From Polaromonas sp. (GTDB taxonomy: Bacteria; Pseudomonadota; Gammaproteobacteria; Burkholderiales; Burkholderiaceae_C): DNA of 13,103 nucleotides. The position numbers were made by a program, and so were the translations under genes. Below are positions 1 through 7,275 of the stretch, piece after piece; position 1 is the first letter of the stretch, and every line of letters starts with the position of its first letter. The stretch covers positions 1-13,103 of the forward strand of contig JAHFQQ010000046.1 of the NCBI GenBank assembly GCA_023259235.1. The letters run 5' to 3'. Under the pieces are notes generated by a model. It was given only the letters and a program-made list of their open reading frames with translations, had not been told where the DNA came from and made no database searches.

Positions 1-197
1 CTGCGTTCACTGGCCCCCACGCTTGTCGCTGCGCGTACTACGCTGCCCCCCAATGGGGTTGAACTTGCTTGGGGCGGCCCGGCGCTGCGTTTACTGGCCC
101 CCACGCTTGTCGCTGCGCGTACTACGCTGCCCCCCAAGGGGGTTGAACTTGCTTGGGGCGGCCCGGCGCTGCGTTTACTGGCCCCCACGCTTGTCGC
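1..197 (+). repeat. 84-bp tandem GC-rich repeat array (about 2.3 copies) inside the kinase gene
   Basis: Units lie at 1-84, 85-168 and a partial 169-197, and the array may continue beyond the left edge. The first two copies differ at only two positions (8 and 54). Each unit contains GGCCCCCACGCTTGTCGCTG, then a C-run/G-run palindrome (GCCCCC-CAA-GGGGG), then GCTTGGGGCGGCCCGGCGCT. The 84-bp period is 28 codons and contains no stop in the kinase frame. The same family recurs at 4871-5199 in the same plus-strand orientation. Confidence 0.93.
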
Positions 198-881
198 TTG
201 GGCCACCATCAGATTTCGGGGCATGAAGTCGCGGTGCACATAGACGCGGGCGCTGTCCAGCGATTGCAGATTGCTGGCCTTGATCTGGGCAAAGATCGGG
301 TCGAGCTTGCCCATCAGCGTGGCATCCAGCACAAACCCGCGGTGCCTGCCGACATACCACTTGGGGAAAAGCGCCAACTCGCGCGACAGCAGCGCGTCGT
401 CGCAGGGCGGCAGCACGCCGGGCCGGGAGGCGAGTTGCCAGCGCACGAGGACGTCCACGGCGTCCATGAATAGCTCGAACTGCGCAGCGGTCGGCTGGGC
501 GATGGCATCAACGGCGGCCGGCGGCGCGATCACGTCGAGCAGGGTCTTGGCGCCCAGGTCGCTCAGCAGCATGAAACCCAGCGCCTGCTCCCAGGCCAGC
601 ACGCGCGGCGCATTCAGTCCGGCTTGCAGCAGCAGCTCCGCCACCTTGACAAATGGCCTGCAGTCTTCCTGGTCTGGCGGCGCGTCCATGATGATGCAAC
701 TGCTCCCGCCGGTCGCGCCGTCCGCCGTGTCAATCCTGAAATAGCGGCGAAAGCTGGCATCGGCCGAGGCCGGCCTGAGCGTGGCGGCCCGCAGCCCGAA
801 CTGTGGGCCCACGGCAGCAAGCCAGCGGTCAAAAGCGCTGGCGCGGGCCGGGTCGGCCCAGTCGATCACGGAGGCGGTCAT
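1..881 (-). CDS. amgK: AmgK-like N-acetylmuramate/GlcNAc kinase (APH family), 3' end outside window, with in-frame repeat insertion
   Basis: Family role (known): cytoplasmic kinase of the aminoglycoside-phosphotransferase fold that phosphorylates MurNAc/GlcNAc at the anomeric position in peptidoglycan recycling, usually followed by murU. Seen: starting at ATG 881 the minus frame gives MTASVIDWADP, then a nucleotide-binding region with DASFRRYFRI (residues 41-50), and the catalytic loop VHRDFMPRNLMV (215-226), which carries the HxDxxxxN signature of the fold. The expected next segment, a loop leading to a DFQDA-type metal-binding motif, is not reached. Instead, from about residue 229, the frame enters 84-bp repeats read as a 28-residue unit and stays open to the window edge. 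The gene is divergent from lptD, the arrangement I know from pseudomonads. No good ribosome binding site is visible. Whether the protein resumes its normal C-terminal lobe beyond the repeats cannot be seen, so it may be intact with an insert or a broken gene. Family is confident; the exact substrate is inferred. Confidence 0.85.
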   Translation of the reverse strand, partial: MTASVIDWADPARASAFDRWLAAVGPQFGLRAATLRPASADASFRRYFRIDTADGATGGSSCIIMDAPPDQEDCRPFVKVAELLLQAGLNAPRVLAWEQALGFMLLSDLGAKTLLDVIAPPAAVDAIAQPTAAQFELFMDAVDVLVRWQLASRPGVLPPCDDALLSRELALFPKWYVGRHRGFVLDATLMGKLDPIFAQIKASNLQSLDSARVYVHRDFMPRNLMVAQATSVGASKRSAGPPQASSTPLGGSVVRAATSVGASKRSAGPPQASSTPLGGSVVRAATSVGASER

Positions 882-998
882 GATGGCTGAAATGGCGCTG
901 TGCGGGCGCACTTGTGCTGGCTTGCCAGGGCAGGGGCAAAGTAAAGGGTCATGGATAATCAAGGCAGATTCTACAAACGGGTTTATCTCACATAAACG
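882..998. promoter_or_regulatory. Divergent amgK/lptD intergenic region with a hairpin next to the lptD start
   Basis: This 117-nt gap must hold the promoters of both divergent genes. A 6-bp inverted repeat GTTTAT (981-986) / ATAAAC (992-997) with a 5-nt loop sits one base before the lptD ATG, where a Shine-Dalgarno sequence would normally lie; none is seen. A -10-like GATAAT is at 954-959 on the plus strand, but no matching -35 box is at the right distance. Promoter assignment is therefore weak. Confidence 0.35.
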
Positions 999-3455
999 AT
1001 GCACCGCGCATCCCGCCTGCCTTTTATTCTTTCCCCAGTAGCCCGGGCTGCCTCGAGGCTGGCGTTTTGCGCCACGCTGGGGCTGGCTTGTGCCGGGCCG
1101 GTGCTGGCACAACAATCCGCGCCGCCGATTGGCGCTGCGCCGTTGCCGCAGGCGCCTGCGTCCGCCGCGCAAGAACCCCTGCTGCTCAAGAGTTCCCAGA
1201 TGCTGGCCGAACAGGTTCCGAAAGCGCCGGAAGACCGGGAGCCGACCTTTGTGTTTGGCGACCGCGTCTCGGGCCGCCCCGACCTGGACACCGTGTTGGA
1301 TGGCCATGCGGAGTTGCGCCGCGGCGCCACTTCCATTCGCGCCGACCGCATCGAGTATTTCCAGCCGGAAGATCAGGTCAAGAGCCTCGGCAATGTGCGC
1401 ATCAACAACGCCGGCAACCGGTTTGAAGGCCCCGAACTGCAGATCAAGCTCGACAGCTTCGAAGGGTTTTTCACGCAGCCTGCGTATCGCTTTCTCGAAA
1501 ATGGCGGCAATGGCCAGGCGACGCGCGTCGATTTCCTCGACGAGAAGCACTTCACGGCGCAGGGCGCGAGCTACACGACCTGCCAGCGTGACAACGAAGC
1601 GAGCTGGGAGCCTGCCTGGACGCTGCGCGCCGACCGCTTCGAGTTCGATCTGGATGAGGAAGTTGGCGTTGCCAGCGGCGCGGTGATCCGTTTCAAGAAC
1701 GTGCCCATTCTGGCTTTCCCGACGGTCAGCTTTCCACTGACCGACAAGCGCAAGTCGGGCCTGCTGCCGCCGTCGTTCACGGTGAGCTCGGCCAACGGCG
1801 TTGAGATGCGGCAACCCTATTATTTCAATATTGCACCCAACCGCGACGCGACATTCTCACCGGCCATCATGACCAAGCGCGGCATTGATCTGGCCGGCGA
1901 GTTCCGTTACCTGGAGCCGGCTTACCGGGGGGATGTGCGAGGCGATTTTCTGCCCGGCGACCGGTTGCGTTCCCGCGATCGCTGGTCCTACAGCCTGCAG
2001 CATGCCGGCGTGATCGATAGCGGCGTGCCGGCTCTCGGCGCGTTGGGGCTCAACCTCAATCTGAACCGGGTCAGCGACAACGATTATTGGCGCGACTTCC
2101 CGGTCGCCATCGGATCCACCACGCAACGGCTGCTGACCCAGGACGCGAGCCTGTCCTGGAGCCGGGGTTACTTTTCGTCCAGCCTGCGCACCCTCACGTG
2201 GCAAACCCTGCAGGATCCTGCCGCGCCAATCGTGCCGCCCTATGACCGCTTGCCCCAGTTCACCGCCGCGTACACCCGGGTAGATGCGCCGCTGCTGGGC
2301 CTCGGGAGTGGCTTTGACTGGTCGCTGGCCGGCGACGTGACCCGTTTTTCCTCGGACCCATCGCTGACGCTGCAGTCCAACGGTGATCGGGCCTTTGCCC
2401 TGTTGCAGGTCAGCCATCCCTGGCTCGCGCCGGCCGGGTACATCACCCCCAAGCTGCAATTGAATGCCACGAGCTACCAGTTTGATACCCCGTTGGCGAA
2501 TGGCGCGACATCGGCATCGCGTGTGCTGCCCACCTTCAGCCTGGACAGCGGCCTGCAGTTTGAGCGCAACGCTGATTTTTTTGGTCGCGGCTTCACCCAG
2601 ACGCTGGAGCCGCGGATCTTTTATGTGCGCACGCCGTACCGCGACCAGGGCGCCTTGCCAAACTACGATTCAGCGGCCAACAGTTTCAATTTCTCAACGG
2701 TCTTTACCGAAAATGCCTTTGTCGGCAATGACCGCATTTCCGACGCCAACCAGCTCACGCTGGGCCTGACGTCACGCCTGCTTGATCCGGCCACTGGCGC
2801 CGAGGCCGTGCGCCTAGGCGTGGCGCAGCGACTGCGCTTTGAAGACCAGAGAGTGACGCTGCCCGGCGTCCTGCCGGTGTCCGACCGCATCAGCGACTTG
2901 CTGGTGGGAACGTCGATCAACTGGGTGCCGCAATGGACTTTTGACAGTACGGTGCAATACAACCCCAAAACCCGGCGTTCCGAGCAGGGCTCCATCGGTG
3001 CGCGCTACAACCCCGGCAACTACCGTGTCGTCAGCGCCGCTTTCCGGCGTCAGCAAGATTCCATCAGCGACACCAAGCAGATCGACGTCAGCTGGCAATG
3101 GCCCATCAACGATTTGTGGGGCGACAAGGGGCGTGACCTGGGCGCCGGCCAGGGGCAGGGCGGCGGCCGCTACTACAGTGTGGGGCGCCTGAATTACAGC
3201 ATGCTGGACAATAAGCTGATCAATACGGTCATCGGTGTTGAATACGATGGCTGTTGCTGGATTGGCCGCGTAGTGCTGCAGCGCCAGCAAAATAGCACAA
3301 ACAGCGCCAATACCCAGATACTGTTTCAACTCGAACTGGTCGGCTTTTCCCGCATTGGCGTCAGCCCGCTGGAAACCCTCAGGTCGAGTATTCCGCGTTA
3401 TCAATCCCTGCGTGAGAAAATCAGCCCTCCAAGCCGCTTCACTACTTATGACTAA
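999..3455 (+). CDS. lptD: LPS-assembly protein LptD (outer-membrane barrel)
   Basis: Outer-membrane beta-barrel that, with LptE, inserts lipopolysaccharide into the outer leaflet at the end of the Lpt bridge. The product is 818 aa, normal for the family. Seen: a signal peptide (hydrophobic stretch about 18-35, likely cleavage after VLA at 37); an N-terminal OstA/jellyroll domain (about 95-200, including LRRGATSIRADRIEYFQPED); LptD barrel sequence such as GLLPPSF and GVEMRQPYYFNIAPN; and a C-terminal Cys pair DGCCWIG at 752-753. TAA at 993-995 is in frame, so ATG 999 is the first possible start. No Shine-Dalgarno sequence is evident. In the mature protein I see only Cys195 on the N-terminal side to pair with the C-terminal Cys pair; the two earlier cysteines (24 and 31) lie in the signal peptide. 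It overlaps surA, its assembly chaperone, by 8 nt. Confidence 0.97.
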   Translation: MHRASRLPFILSPVARAASRLAFCATLGLACAGPVLAQQSAPPIGAAPLPQAPASAAQEPLLLKSSQMLAEQVPKAPEDREPTFVFGDRVSGRPDLDTVLDGHAELRRGATSIRADRIEYFQPEDQVKSLGNVRINNAGNRFEGPELQIKLDSFEGFFTQPAYRFLENGGNGQATRVDFLDEKHFTAQGASYTTCQRDNEASWEPAWTLRADRFEFDLDEEVGVASGAVIRFKNVPILAFPTVSFPLTDKRKSGLLPPSFTVSSANGVEMRQPYYFNIAPNRDATFSPAIMTKRGIDLAGEFRYLEPAYRGDVRGDFLPGDRLRSRDRWSYSLQHAGVIDSGVPALGALGLNLNLNRVSDNDYWRDFPVAIGSTTQRLLTQDASLSWSRGYFSSSLRTLTWQTLQDPAAPIVPPYDRLPQFTAAYTRVDAPLLGLGSGFDWSLAGDVTRFSSDPSLTLQSNGDRAFALLQVSHPWLAPAGYITPKLQLNATSYQFDTPLANGATSASRVLPTFSLDSGLQFERNADFFGRGFTQTLEPRIFYVRTPYRDQGALPNYDSAANSFNFSTVFTENAFVGNDRISDANQLTLGLTSRLLDPATGAEAVRLGVAQRLRFEDQRVTLPGVLPVSDRISDLLVGTSINWVPQWTFDSTVQYNPKTRRSEQGSIGARYNPGNYRVVSAAFRRQQDSISDTKQIDVSWQWPINDLWGDKGRDLGAGQGQGGGRYYSVGRLNYSMLDNKLINTVIGVEYDGCCWIGRVVLQRQQNSTNSANTQILFQLELVGFSRIGVSPLETLRSSIPRYQSLREKISPPSRFTTYD

Positions 3456-4866
3456 ATACCGTTTTCCCGCCAGATGGTTTCCGGCCTGGCCGGTTGCCGC
3501 GGCCCTGCTGCTCGTGCTCGCCTGGCCAATGATGGGGGCGCAAGCCCAAAGTCTCCGGCCTTCCAGCGGGCTGCGCTTGTCGACCCCGGCGCCCGACGCG
3601 AGTCGCGGCACTGCTGCAGGCACGCAGCAGGCTGATTTCATTGTCGCGGTGGTCAATTCGGAGCCGATCACCAACAGTGAAGTGCGCACCAAGCTGATCC
3701 GCACCGAGCAGCAATTGCGCCAGCGCGGCGAGAGACTGCCGCCGCGCACCGAGGTGATGCGGCAAATACTGGAGCGCCTGATCAGCGACAAGGCACAACT
3801 CCAGCTGGCACGCGAGTCGGGCGTGCGGGTTGAAGACAGCGCGGTCGAAGCAGCCGTTCAGTCGGTTGCCAGCCAAAACCAGATATCCGTTGACGAGTTG
3901 CGCCGCCGTCTGAAGGCCGACGGCATTGACTACAACCAGTTTCGCGCAGAGTTGCGCGACGAACTGCTGGTGAGCCGCTTGCGCCAGCGCGAAGTCGAGC
4001 CGAAGGTGAAGGTGACCGAGCAGGAAATCGACCAGTTCCTGCGTGAACAGAGCGGGCAGGCCGGACCAGCGGGCGAGCTGTCTTCGCTGGCTCTCAATCT
4101 GGCGGAAATTCTGGTGGCCGTACCTGAAAATGCCACGCCGGAACAGGTCGCTGCGCTGCAGGCCAAGGCCAGCCAGGTGATGGAGCGCGCCCGCGCGGGT
4201 GCCGACTTCACGGCGCTGGTCAATGAGTTTTCCAGTGCTTCGGCACGCGCCAACGGAGGCCAGATCGGCCTGCGCACCGCTGACCGCTACCCGACCCTGT
4301 TTGTCGAGGCGACCCGGAACCTGCCGGTCGGCGGTCTGGCCGGCCCGCTGCGCAGTGGCGCTGGATTCCACATTTTGAAGGTGATCGAAAAAAGGCGGGC
4401 GGGCACGCCTGAGCTGACCATATCGCAAACCCATGTCCGCCACATCTTGCTGCGGCCAACGCCCCAGTTGAGCGAAGCCGCCGCGGTGGCCAAATTGGCC
4501 GACTTCAAAAAGCGCATCCTGGCCGGCCAGGCCGACTTTGCCACTCTGGCGCGCGAGAACAGCGTGGATGGCTCAGCCAGCGAAGGCGGCGATCTGGGCT
4601 GGGCCAATCCCGGCATGTTTGTTCCCGAGTTCGAGACCGTCATGAACAGCCTGGCTCCCAACGGCATTTCCGATCCGCTGGTGTCGCGTTTCGGCGTGCA
4701 TCTGATTCAGGTGCTGGGGCGGCGCCAGACCCGGCTCTCGGAGCAGGAGCAGCGCGAGATGGCACGCAGTGTCCTGCATGACAAAAAGCTGGAAGAGGCA
4801 TACACCTTGTGGGCACAGGACGTGCGGGGCCGAGCCTATGTGGAATATCGCGAACCGCCTCAATGA
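3448..4866 (+). CDS. surA: Periplasmic chaperone/peptidyl-prolyl isomerase SurA
   Basis: Periplasmic chaperone that escorts unfolded outer-membrane proteins, LptD among them, to the BAM complex. The product is 472 aa. Seen: a signal peptide (hydrophobic about 15-33, AQA cleavage region); an N-terminal SurA domain starting DFIVAVVNSEPITNSEVRTK (63-82) with its helical bundle; and two parvulin domains, the first about 215-316 (ILVAVPENATPEQ to FHILKVIEKR) and the second about 327-427 (THVRHILLRP, DFATLARENSVDGSASEGGD, GVHLIQVLGRR). I chose ATG 3448, which overlaps the lptD stop by 8 nt and is followed directly by the signal peptide. An upstream in-frame ATG at 3355 would bury that signal and lies inside lptD. 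There is no clear Shine-Dalgarno sequence, so translational coupling to lptD is likely. In many proteobacteria pdxA follows surA; here a repeat array does. Confidence 0.97.
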   Translation: MTKYRFPARWFPAWPVAAALLLVLAWPMMGAQAQSLRPSSGLRLSTPAPDASRGTAAGTQQADFIVAVVNSEPITNSEVRTKLIRTEQQLRQRGERLPPRTEVMRQILERLISDKAQLQLARESGVRVEDSAVEAAVQSVASQNQISVDELRRRLKADGIDYNQFRAELRDELLVSRLRQREVEPKVKVTEQEIDQFLREQSGQAGPAGELSSLALNLAEILVAVPENATPEQVAALQAKASQVMERARAGADFTALVNEFSSASARANGGQIGLRTADRYPTLFVEATRNLPVGGLAGPLRSGAGFHILKVIEKRRAGTPELTISQTHVRHILLRPTPQLSEAAAVAKLADFKKRILAGQADFATLARENSVDGSASEGGDLGWANPGMFVPEFETVMNSLAPNGISDPLVSRFGVHLIQVLGRRQTRLSEQEQREMARSVLHDKKLEEAYTLWAQDVRGRAYVEYREPPQ

Positions 4867-4870
4867 ATAG

Positions 4871-5199
4871 GGCCCCCACGCTTGCCGCTACGCGTGCTGC
4901 GCTGCCCCCCAAGGGGGCTGAACTTCGCTTGGGACGGCCCTGCGCTTCGTTCCTGGCCCCCACGCTCGCCGCTACGCGTACTGCGCTGCCCCCCAAGGGG
5001 GCTGAACTTCGCTTGGGACGGCCCTGCGCTTCGTTCCTGGCCCCCACGCTCGCCGCTACGCGTACTGCGCTGCCCCCCGAAGGGGCTGGCCTTGCTTGGG
5101 GCGGCCCGGCGCGGCGGCCTTTGGCCCCCACGCTTGCCGCTGTGCGTGCTGCGCTGCCCTCCGCGTCTGTCGCTACGCGTCCCTGGCTGCCCCTTGAGG
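4871..5199 (+). repeat. Second array of the 84-bp repeat, between surA and rsmA
   Basis: This fills the 334-nt gap between surA and rsmA; I see no gene in it. Full units are at 4871-4954, 4955-5038 and 5039-5122, then a partial at 5123-5158 and a degenerate partial at about 5161-5199 that reaches the rsmA start codon. The first two differ at about two positions. The third is mosaic: its first half matches its neighbours, while its second half (CTTGCTTGGGGCGGCCCGGC) matches the type in the 1-197 array. Each unit carries a GCCCCC/GGGGGC stem with a tiny loop, so a transcript from surA to rsmA would be strongly structured. It starts four bases after the surA stop. Open frames across it are by-products of the stop-free 84-bp unit. 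Confidence 0.93.
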
Positions 5200-5200
5200 C

Positions 5201-5974
5201 ATGAAACACGTTCCGCGCAAGCGCTTTGGCCAGCATTTCCTGATTGATCGGGGCATTATCGACGGCATTGTGCGGGCGATAGCACCGCAGGCGGGCCAGG
5301 CCATGGTGGAGATCGGGCCGGGACTGGCGGCGCTGACGCAGCCCCTGGTGGAGCGGCTTGGGCACCTGACTGTGATTGAACTCGACCGTGATCTGGCGCG
5401 GCAATTGCGCCAGCATTCCCAGCTCGGCGTGGTTGAAGCGGATGTGCTCAAGGTGGATTTCATTCAACTGGCCAAAGACACCTGTGCAGGAGTTCAAAAG
5501 CTCAGAGTTGTTGGCAACTTGCCCTACAACATTTCCACGCCCATTTTGTTTCACCTGCTGGGTGCCGTGGACGTGATTGAAGACCAGCATTTCATGCTGC
5601 AAAAGGAAGTTGTTGACCGCATGGTGGCCAGCCCTTCAACCTCTGACTACGGCCGTCTCAGCGTGATGCTGCAATGGCGCTACGCCATGGAAAACGTGCT
5701 GCTGGTGCCGCCACAAAGTTTTTCGCCGCCGCCGCGTGTCAACAGCGCGGTGGTGCGCATGGTGCCGCATGCTGATCCGGTCGCGCTTGATGTCAGGCTC
5801 CTCGGTGAGCTGGTGCAGGTGGCTTTCAGCCAGCGCCGCAAGTTGCTGCGCCATACGCTGGGCCAGTGGCTGGCGGCGCGGGGCTTTAGCAGCGCCTTTG
5901 ATGTGCAGCGCCGGGCCGAGGAAGTTCCGGTGGCCGAGTATCTGGCGCTGGCGCAGCAGGCAGCTGTTGCGTGA
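5201..5974 (+). CDS. rsmA: 16S rRNA dimethyladenosine transferase RsmA (KsgA)
   Basis: SAM-dependent methylase that dimethylates A1518 and A1519 (E. coli numbering) of 16S rRNA late in small-subunit assembly. The product is 257 aa, typical. Seen: the family start RKRFGQHFL (6-14); SAM motif I VEIGPGLAALT (36-46); acidic motif VIELDRDLA (58-66); the catalytic motif NLPYNIS (106-112); and the C-terminal domain with PPQSFSPPPRVNSAVVR and FSQRRKLLRHTL. ATG 5201 is right for the conserved N-terminus, but the only purine-rich match, GAGG at 5196-5199, is one base from the ATG, too close for a normal ribosome binding site. The upstream bases look like a decayed copy of the 84-bp repeat. It converges on the yqjK-like gene with a 23-nt gap. 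Confidence 0.97.
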   Translation: MKHVPRKRFGQHFLIDRGIIDGIVRAIAPQAGQAMVEIGPGLAALTQPLVERLGHLTVIELDRDLARQLRQHSQLGVVEADVLKVDFIQLAKDTCAGVQKLRVVGNLPYNISTPILFHLLGAVDVIEDQHFMLQKEVVDRMVASPSTSDYGRLSVMLQWRYAMENVLLVPPQSFSPPPRVNSAVVRMVPHADPVALDVRLLGELVQVAFSQRRKLLRHTLGQWLAARGFSSAFDVQRRAEEVPVAEYLALAQQAAVA

Positions 5975-5997
5975 TTGCGGCTTCGTTGGCCGGTTGG

Positions 5998-6318
5998 CTA
6001 CAGCGATTCGCCCAACAGCGAAGCAGGTAACCAGGCCCGCAGTGCGCGCCAGCTGCGCCACAGGAACAAGCCCTTCCCGGCCCAGCGCCATGCGCGGCGC
6101 GGCTTGAGCACCACCAGCGCCAGCACCGCCAGCGCCACCGGCAGCGGGTTGCTTTTCAGGGTCTGCACGCCGCGGCGCAGCATCGCCACAACCCGGCTGC
6201 CAGCGTCCGAGGCGTTCTGCAACGGTACCAACTGCCATGCCAGCGTGGCGCGCTGGCTGGCGATGCGCTCGCGCAGCTGTCCGCGCTGCTGGTAAAGGTC
6301 AGTCAGGATTCGGTTCAT
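5998..6318 (-). CDS. YqjK-like small membrane protein
   Basis: A 106-aa basic protein, third gene of a cluster resembling E. coli yqjD-yqjE-yqjK. Seen: it starts MNRILTDLYQQRGQLRERIA, a polar helical N-terminus typical of YqjK-like proteins; one hydrophobic segment about 58-72 (PLPVALAVLALVVLK) is followed by a Trp/Arg-rich tail (AWRWAGKGLFLWRSWRALR). I chose ATG 6318 because it matches the family start and overlaps the end of the yqjE-like gene by 20 nt; the frame is open further upstream, but that sequence lies inside yqjE. Molecular function is unknown. Assignment rests on the N-terminal motif, size and gene order. Confidence 0.75.
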   Translation of the reverse strand: MNRILTDLYQQRGQLRERIASQRATLAWQLVPLQNASDAGSRVVAMLRRGVQTLKSNPLPVALAVLALVVLKPRRAWRWAGKGLFLWRSWRALRAWLPASLLGESL

Positions 6319-6697
6319 GGCCGGAGGCTTCCCTGAGCTGGCGCAGGTCTTCCTGCAACTCGGCCAGGCTGGCTGCAAACAAGGGCGTGGCCTCGATGCT
6401 GTTGCGGCGCAGCGCAGCATAAAAATAAGCCGCCAGCCCCAGAAAGAGCGCGGCGAAAAGCCCAAGCACCAGGACGCGCTGCTCCCACCACAGTACCACG
6501 GCGAGGGCGACGGTCAGCATCACCCCCAGGCCGAGGCAATACAGCACCACCAGGCCCAGCTTGAACTGCCGCAGGGCAAGGTGCTTTCCAGTCTGGACTT
6601 CATTGACCAGCAATGCCAGCCGGGCCTGCGCCGAGTCGAGCAGGGTAGCCGCGATATTTTTTAGCGCTCCCATAAGACCGCCGGATGCGCTCGGCAT
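6299..6697 (-). CDS. YqjE-type phage-holin-superfamily membrane protein
   Basis: A 132-aa protein resembling the YqjE / putative holin superfamily III group, small inner-membrane proteins of unknown function that are not tied to a prophage here. Seen: an amphipathic N-terminus (ALKNIAATLLDSAQARLALL), two adjacent transmembrane segments at about 47-70 and 74-95, then a charged helix (SLAELQEDLRQLREASG) at the C-terminus. ATG 6697 has GGGG five bases upstream; a second ATG eight codons later (MGALKN) is an alternative start. It lies 39 nt downstream of the DUF883 gene and overlaps the YqjK-like gene by 20 nt, so the three are probably one operon. Confidence 0.8.
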   Translation of the reverse strand: MPSASGGLMGALKNIAATLLDSAQARLALLVNEVQTGKHLALRQFKLGLVVLYCLGLGVMLTVALAVVLWWEQRVLVLGLFAALFLGLAAYFYAALRRNSIEATPLFAASLAELQEDLRQLREASGHEPNPD

Positions 6698-6736
6698 CAG
6701 CGCCCCGATGCGCCAGGATTTGCCCGGATGCCTGTC

Positions 6737-7057
6737 CTAGCGGCGGCCAATGACCAGCCCCAGCAGCAAACCGACGCCCGCCGCAATGCCGATGGCCGTC
6801 CAGGGTGACTCATGCACATAAGTGTCGGTGGCCTGTGCTGCAGCCTTGGTCTTGGCGACCAGCATGGCCTCGGCATCGATCAGGCGCACCTTGGCGTCGT
6901 GCAGGCGGGCCTGGACGCGGGCCCGCAGCCTGGCGACTTTATCGCCCGTCTGATCCGCGGTGGCAGACAGCACCTCTTCCGCGTCGGCAATGACCGATTT
7001 GATATCGCTGACCAGTTGTTCTTGCGGATCAACAGTGGTTTGACTGGTTCTTGGCAT
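6737..7057 (-). CDS. DUF883 (ElaB/YqjD) family membrane-anchored protein
   Basis: A 106-aa protein of the ElaB/YqjD family. E. coli members are tail-anchored inner-membrane proteins induced in stationary phase, and YqjD binds ribosomes; this is family knowledge, not shown here. Seen: a long charged helix (about 10-75, for example EQLVSDIKSVIADAEEVLSA, then ARLRARVQARLHDAKVRLID) and the classic C-terminal anchor ESPWTAIGIAAGVGLLLGL ending in IGRR. The frame is open further upstream, but I chose ATG 7057 because MPRTSQ is a plausible short leader and AAAGG lies about nine bases before it. It is first in the yqjD-yqjE-yqjK-like cluster. Confidence 0.88.
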   Translation of the reverse strand: MPRTSQTTVDPQEQLVSDIKSVIADAEEVLSATADQTGDKVARLRARVQARLHDAKVRLIDAEAMLVAKTKAAAQATDTYVHESPWTAIGIAAGVGLLLGLVIGRR

Positions 7058-7190
7058 GATGAGCCTTTCAGGGAGTGGGGAGTAAAACAGGAAGACTACC
7101 AGATTCAACCGGCGGCAGCCTATACCCGGGCTGTGCAGTGTGTTTCTGGGCGTGTCCAGTGAATTGGCGCCGTCATTCGTGCCTTGCCTG

Positions 7191-7216
7191 GCCGCCGCCT
7201 GCCGCGTCGCGGCGGC
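7191..7216. other. GC-rich inverted repeat in the 7058-7275 gap
   Basis: GCCGCCGC (7191-7198) pairs with GCGGCGGC (7209-7216) across a 10-nt loop. It lies in the 218-nt gap between the phospholipase remnant and the DUF883 gene, both on the minus strand. There is no T-run on either side, so a rho-independent terminator is not convincing. I see nothing else in the gap. Confidence 0.35.
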
Positions 7217-7275
7217 TCGCCCAGACGCCTGCCCGGTCAGCCTGGTCCGGCTTGATCCCTGTTTACCAGCCAGTT

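Noticed and set aside
1..197. CRISPR array
   Set aside because: The 84-bp units are contiguous with no unique spacers, are GC-rich and internally palindromic, and recur elsewhere in intergenic DNA.
2814..3791. Minus-strand open frame antisense to lptD and surA
   Set aside because: A shadow of GC-rich coding sequence; lptD and surA are unambiguous on the plus strand.
4809..5247. Long plus-strand open frames crossing the surA end and the repeat array (for example 4809-5204 and 4882-5247)
   Set aside because: They arise because the 84-bp unit is a multiple of three and lacks stops; they start inside surA or the array, repeat a 28-residue unit and end in rsmA out of frame. No family resemblance or ribosome binding site.
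6299..6697. Prophage holin
   Set aside because: The holin-superfamily label applies to YqjE-type proteins; its neighbours are yqjD- and yqjK-like genes and no phage genes are present.
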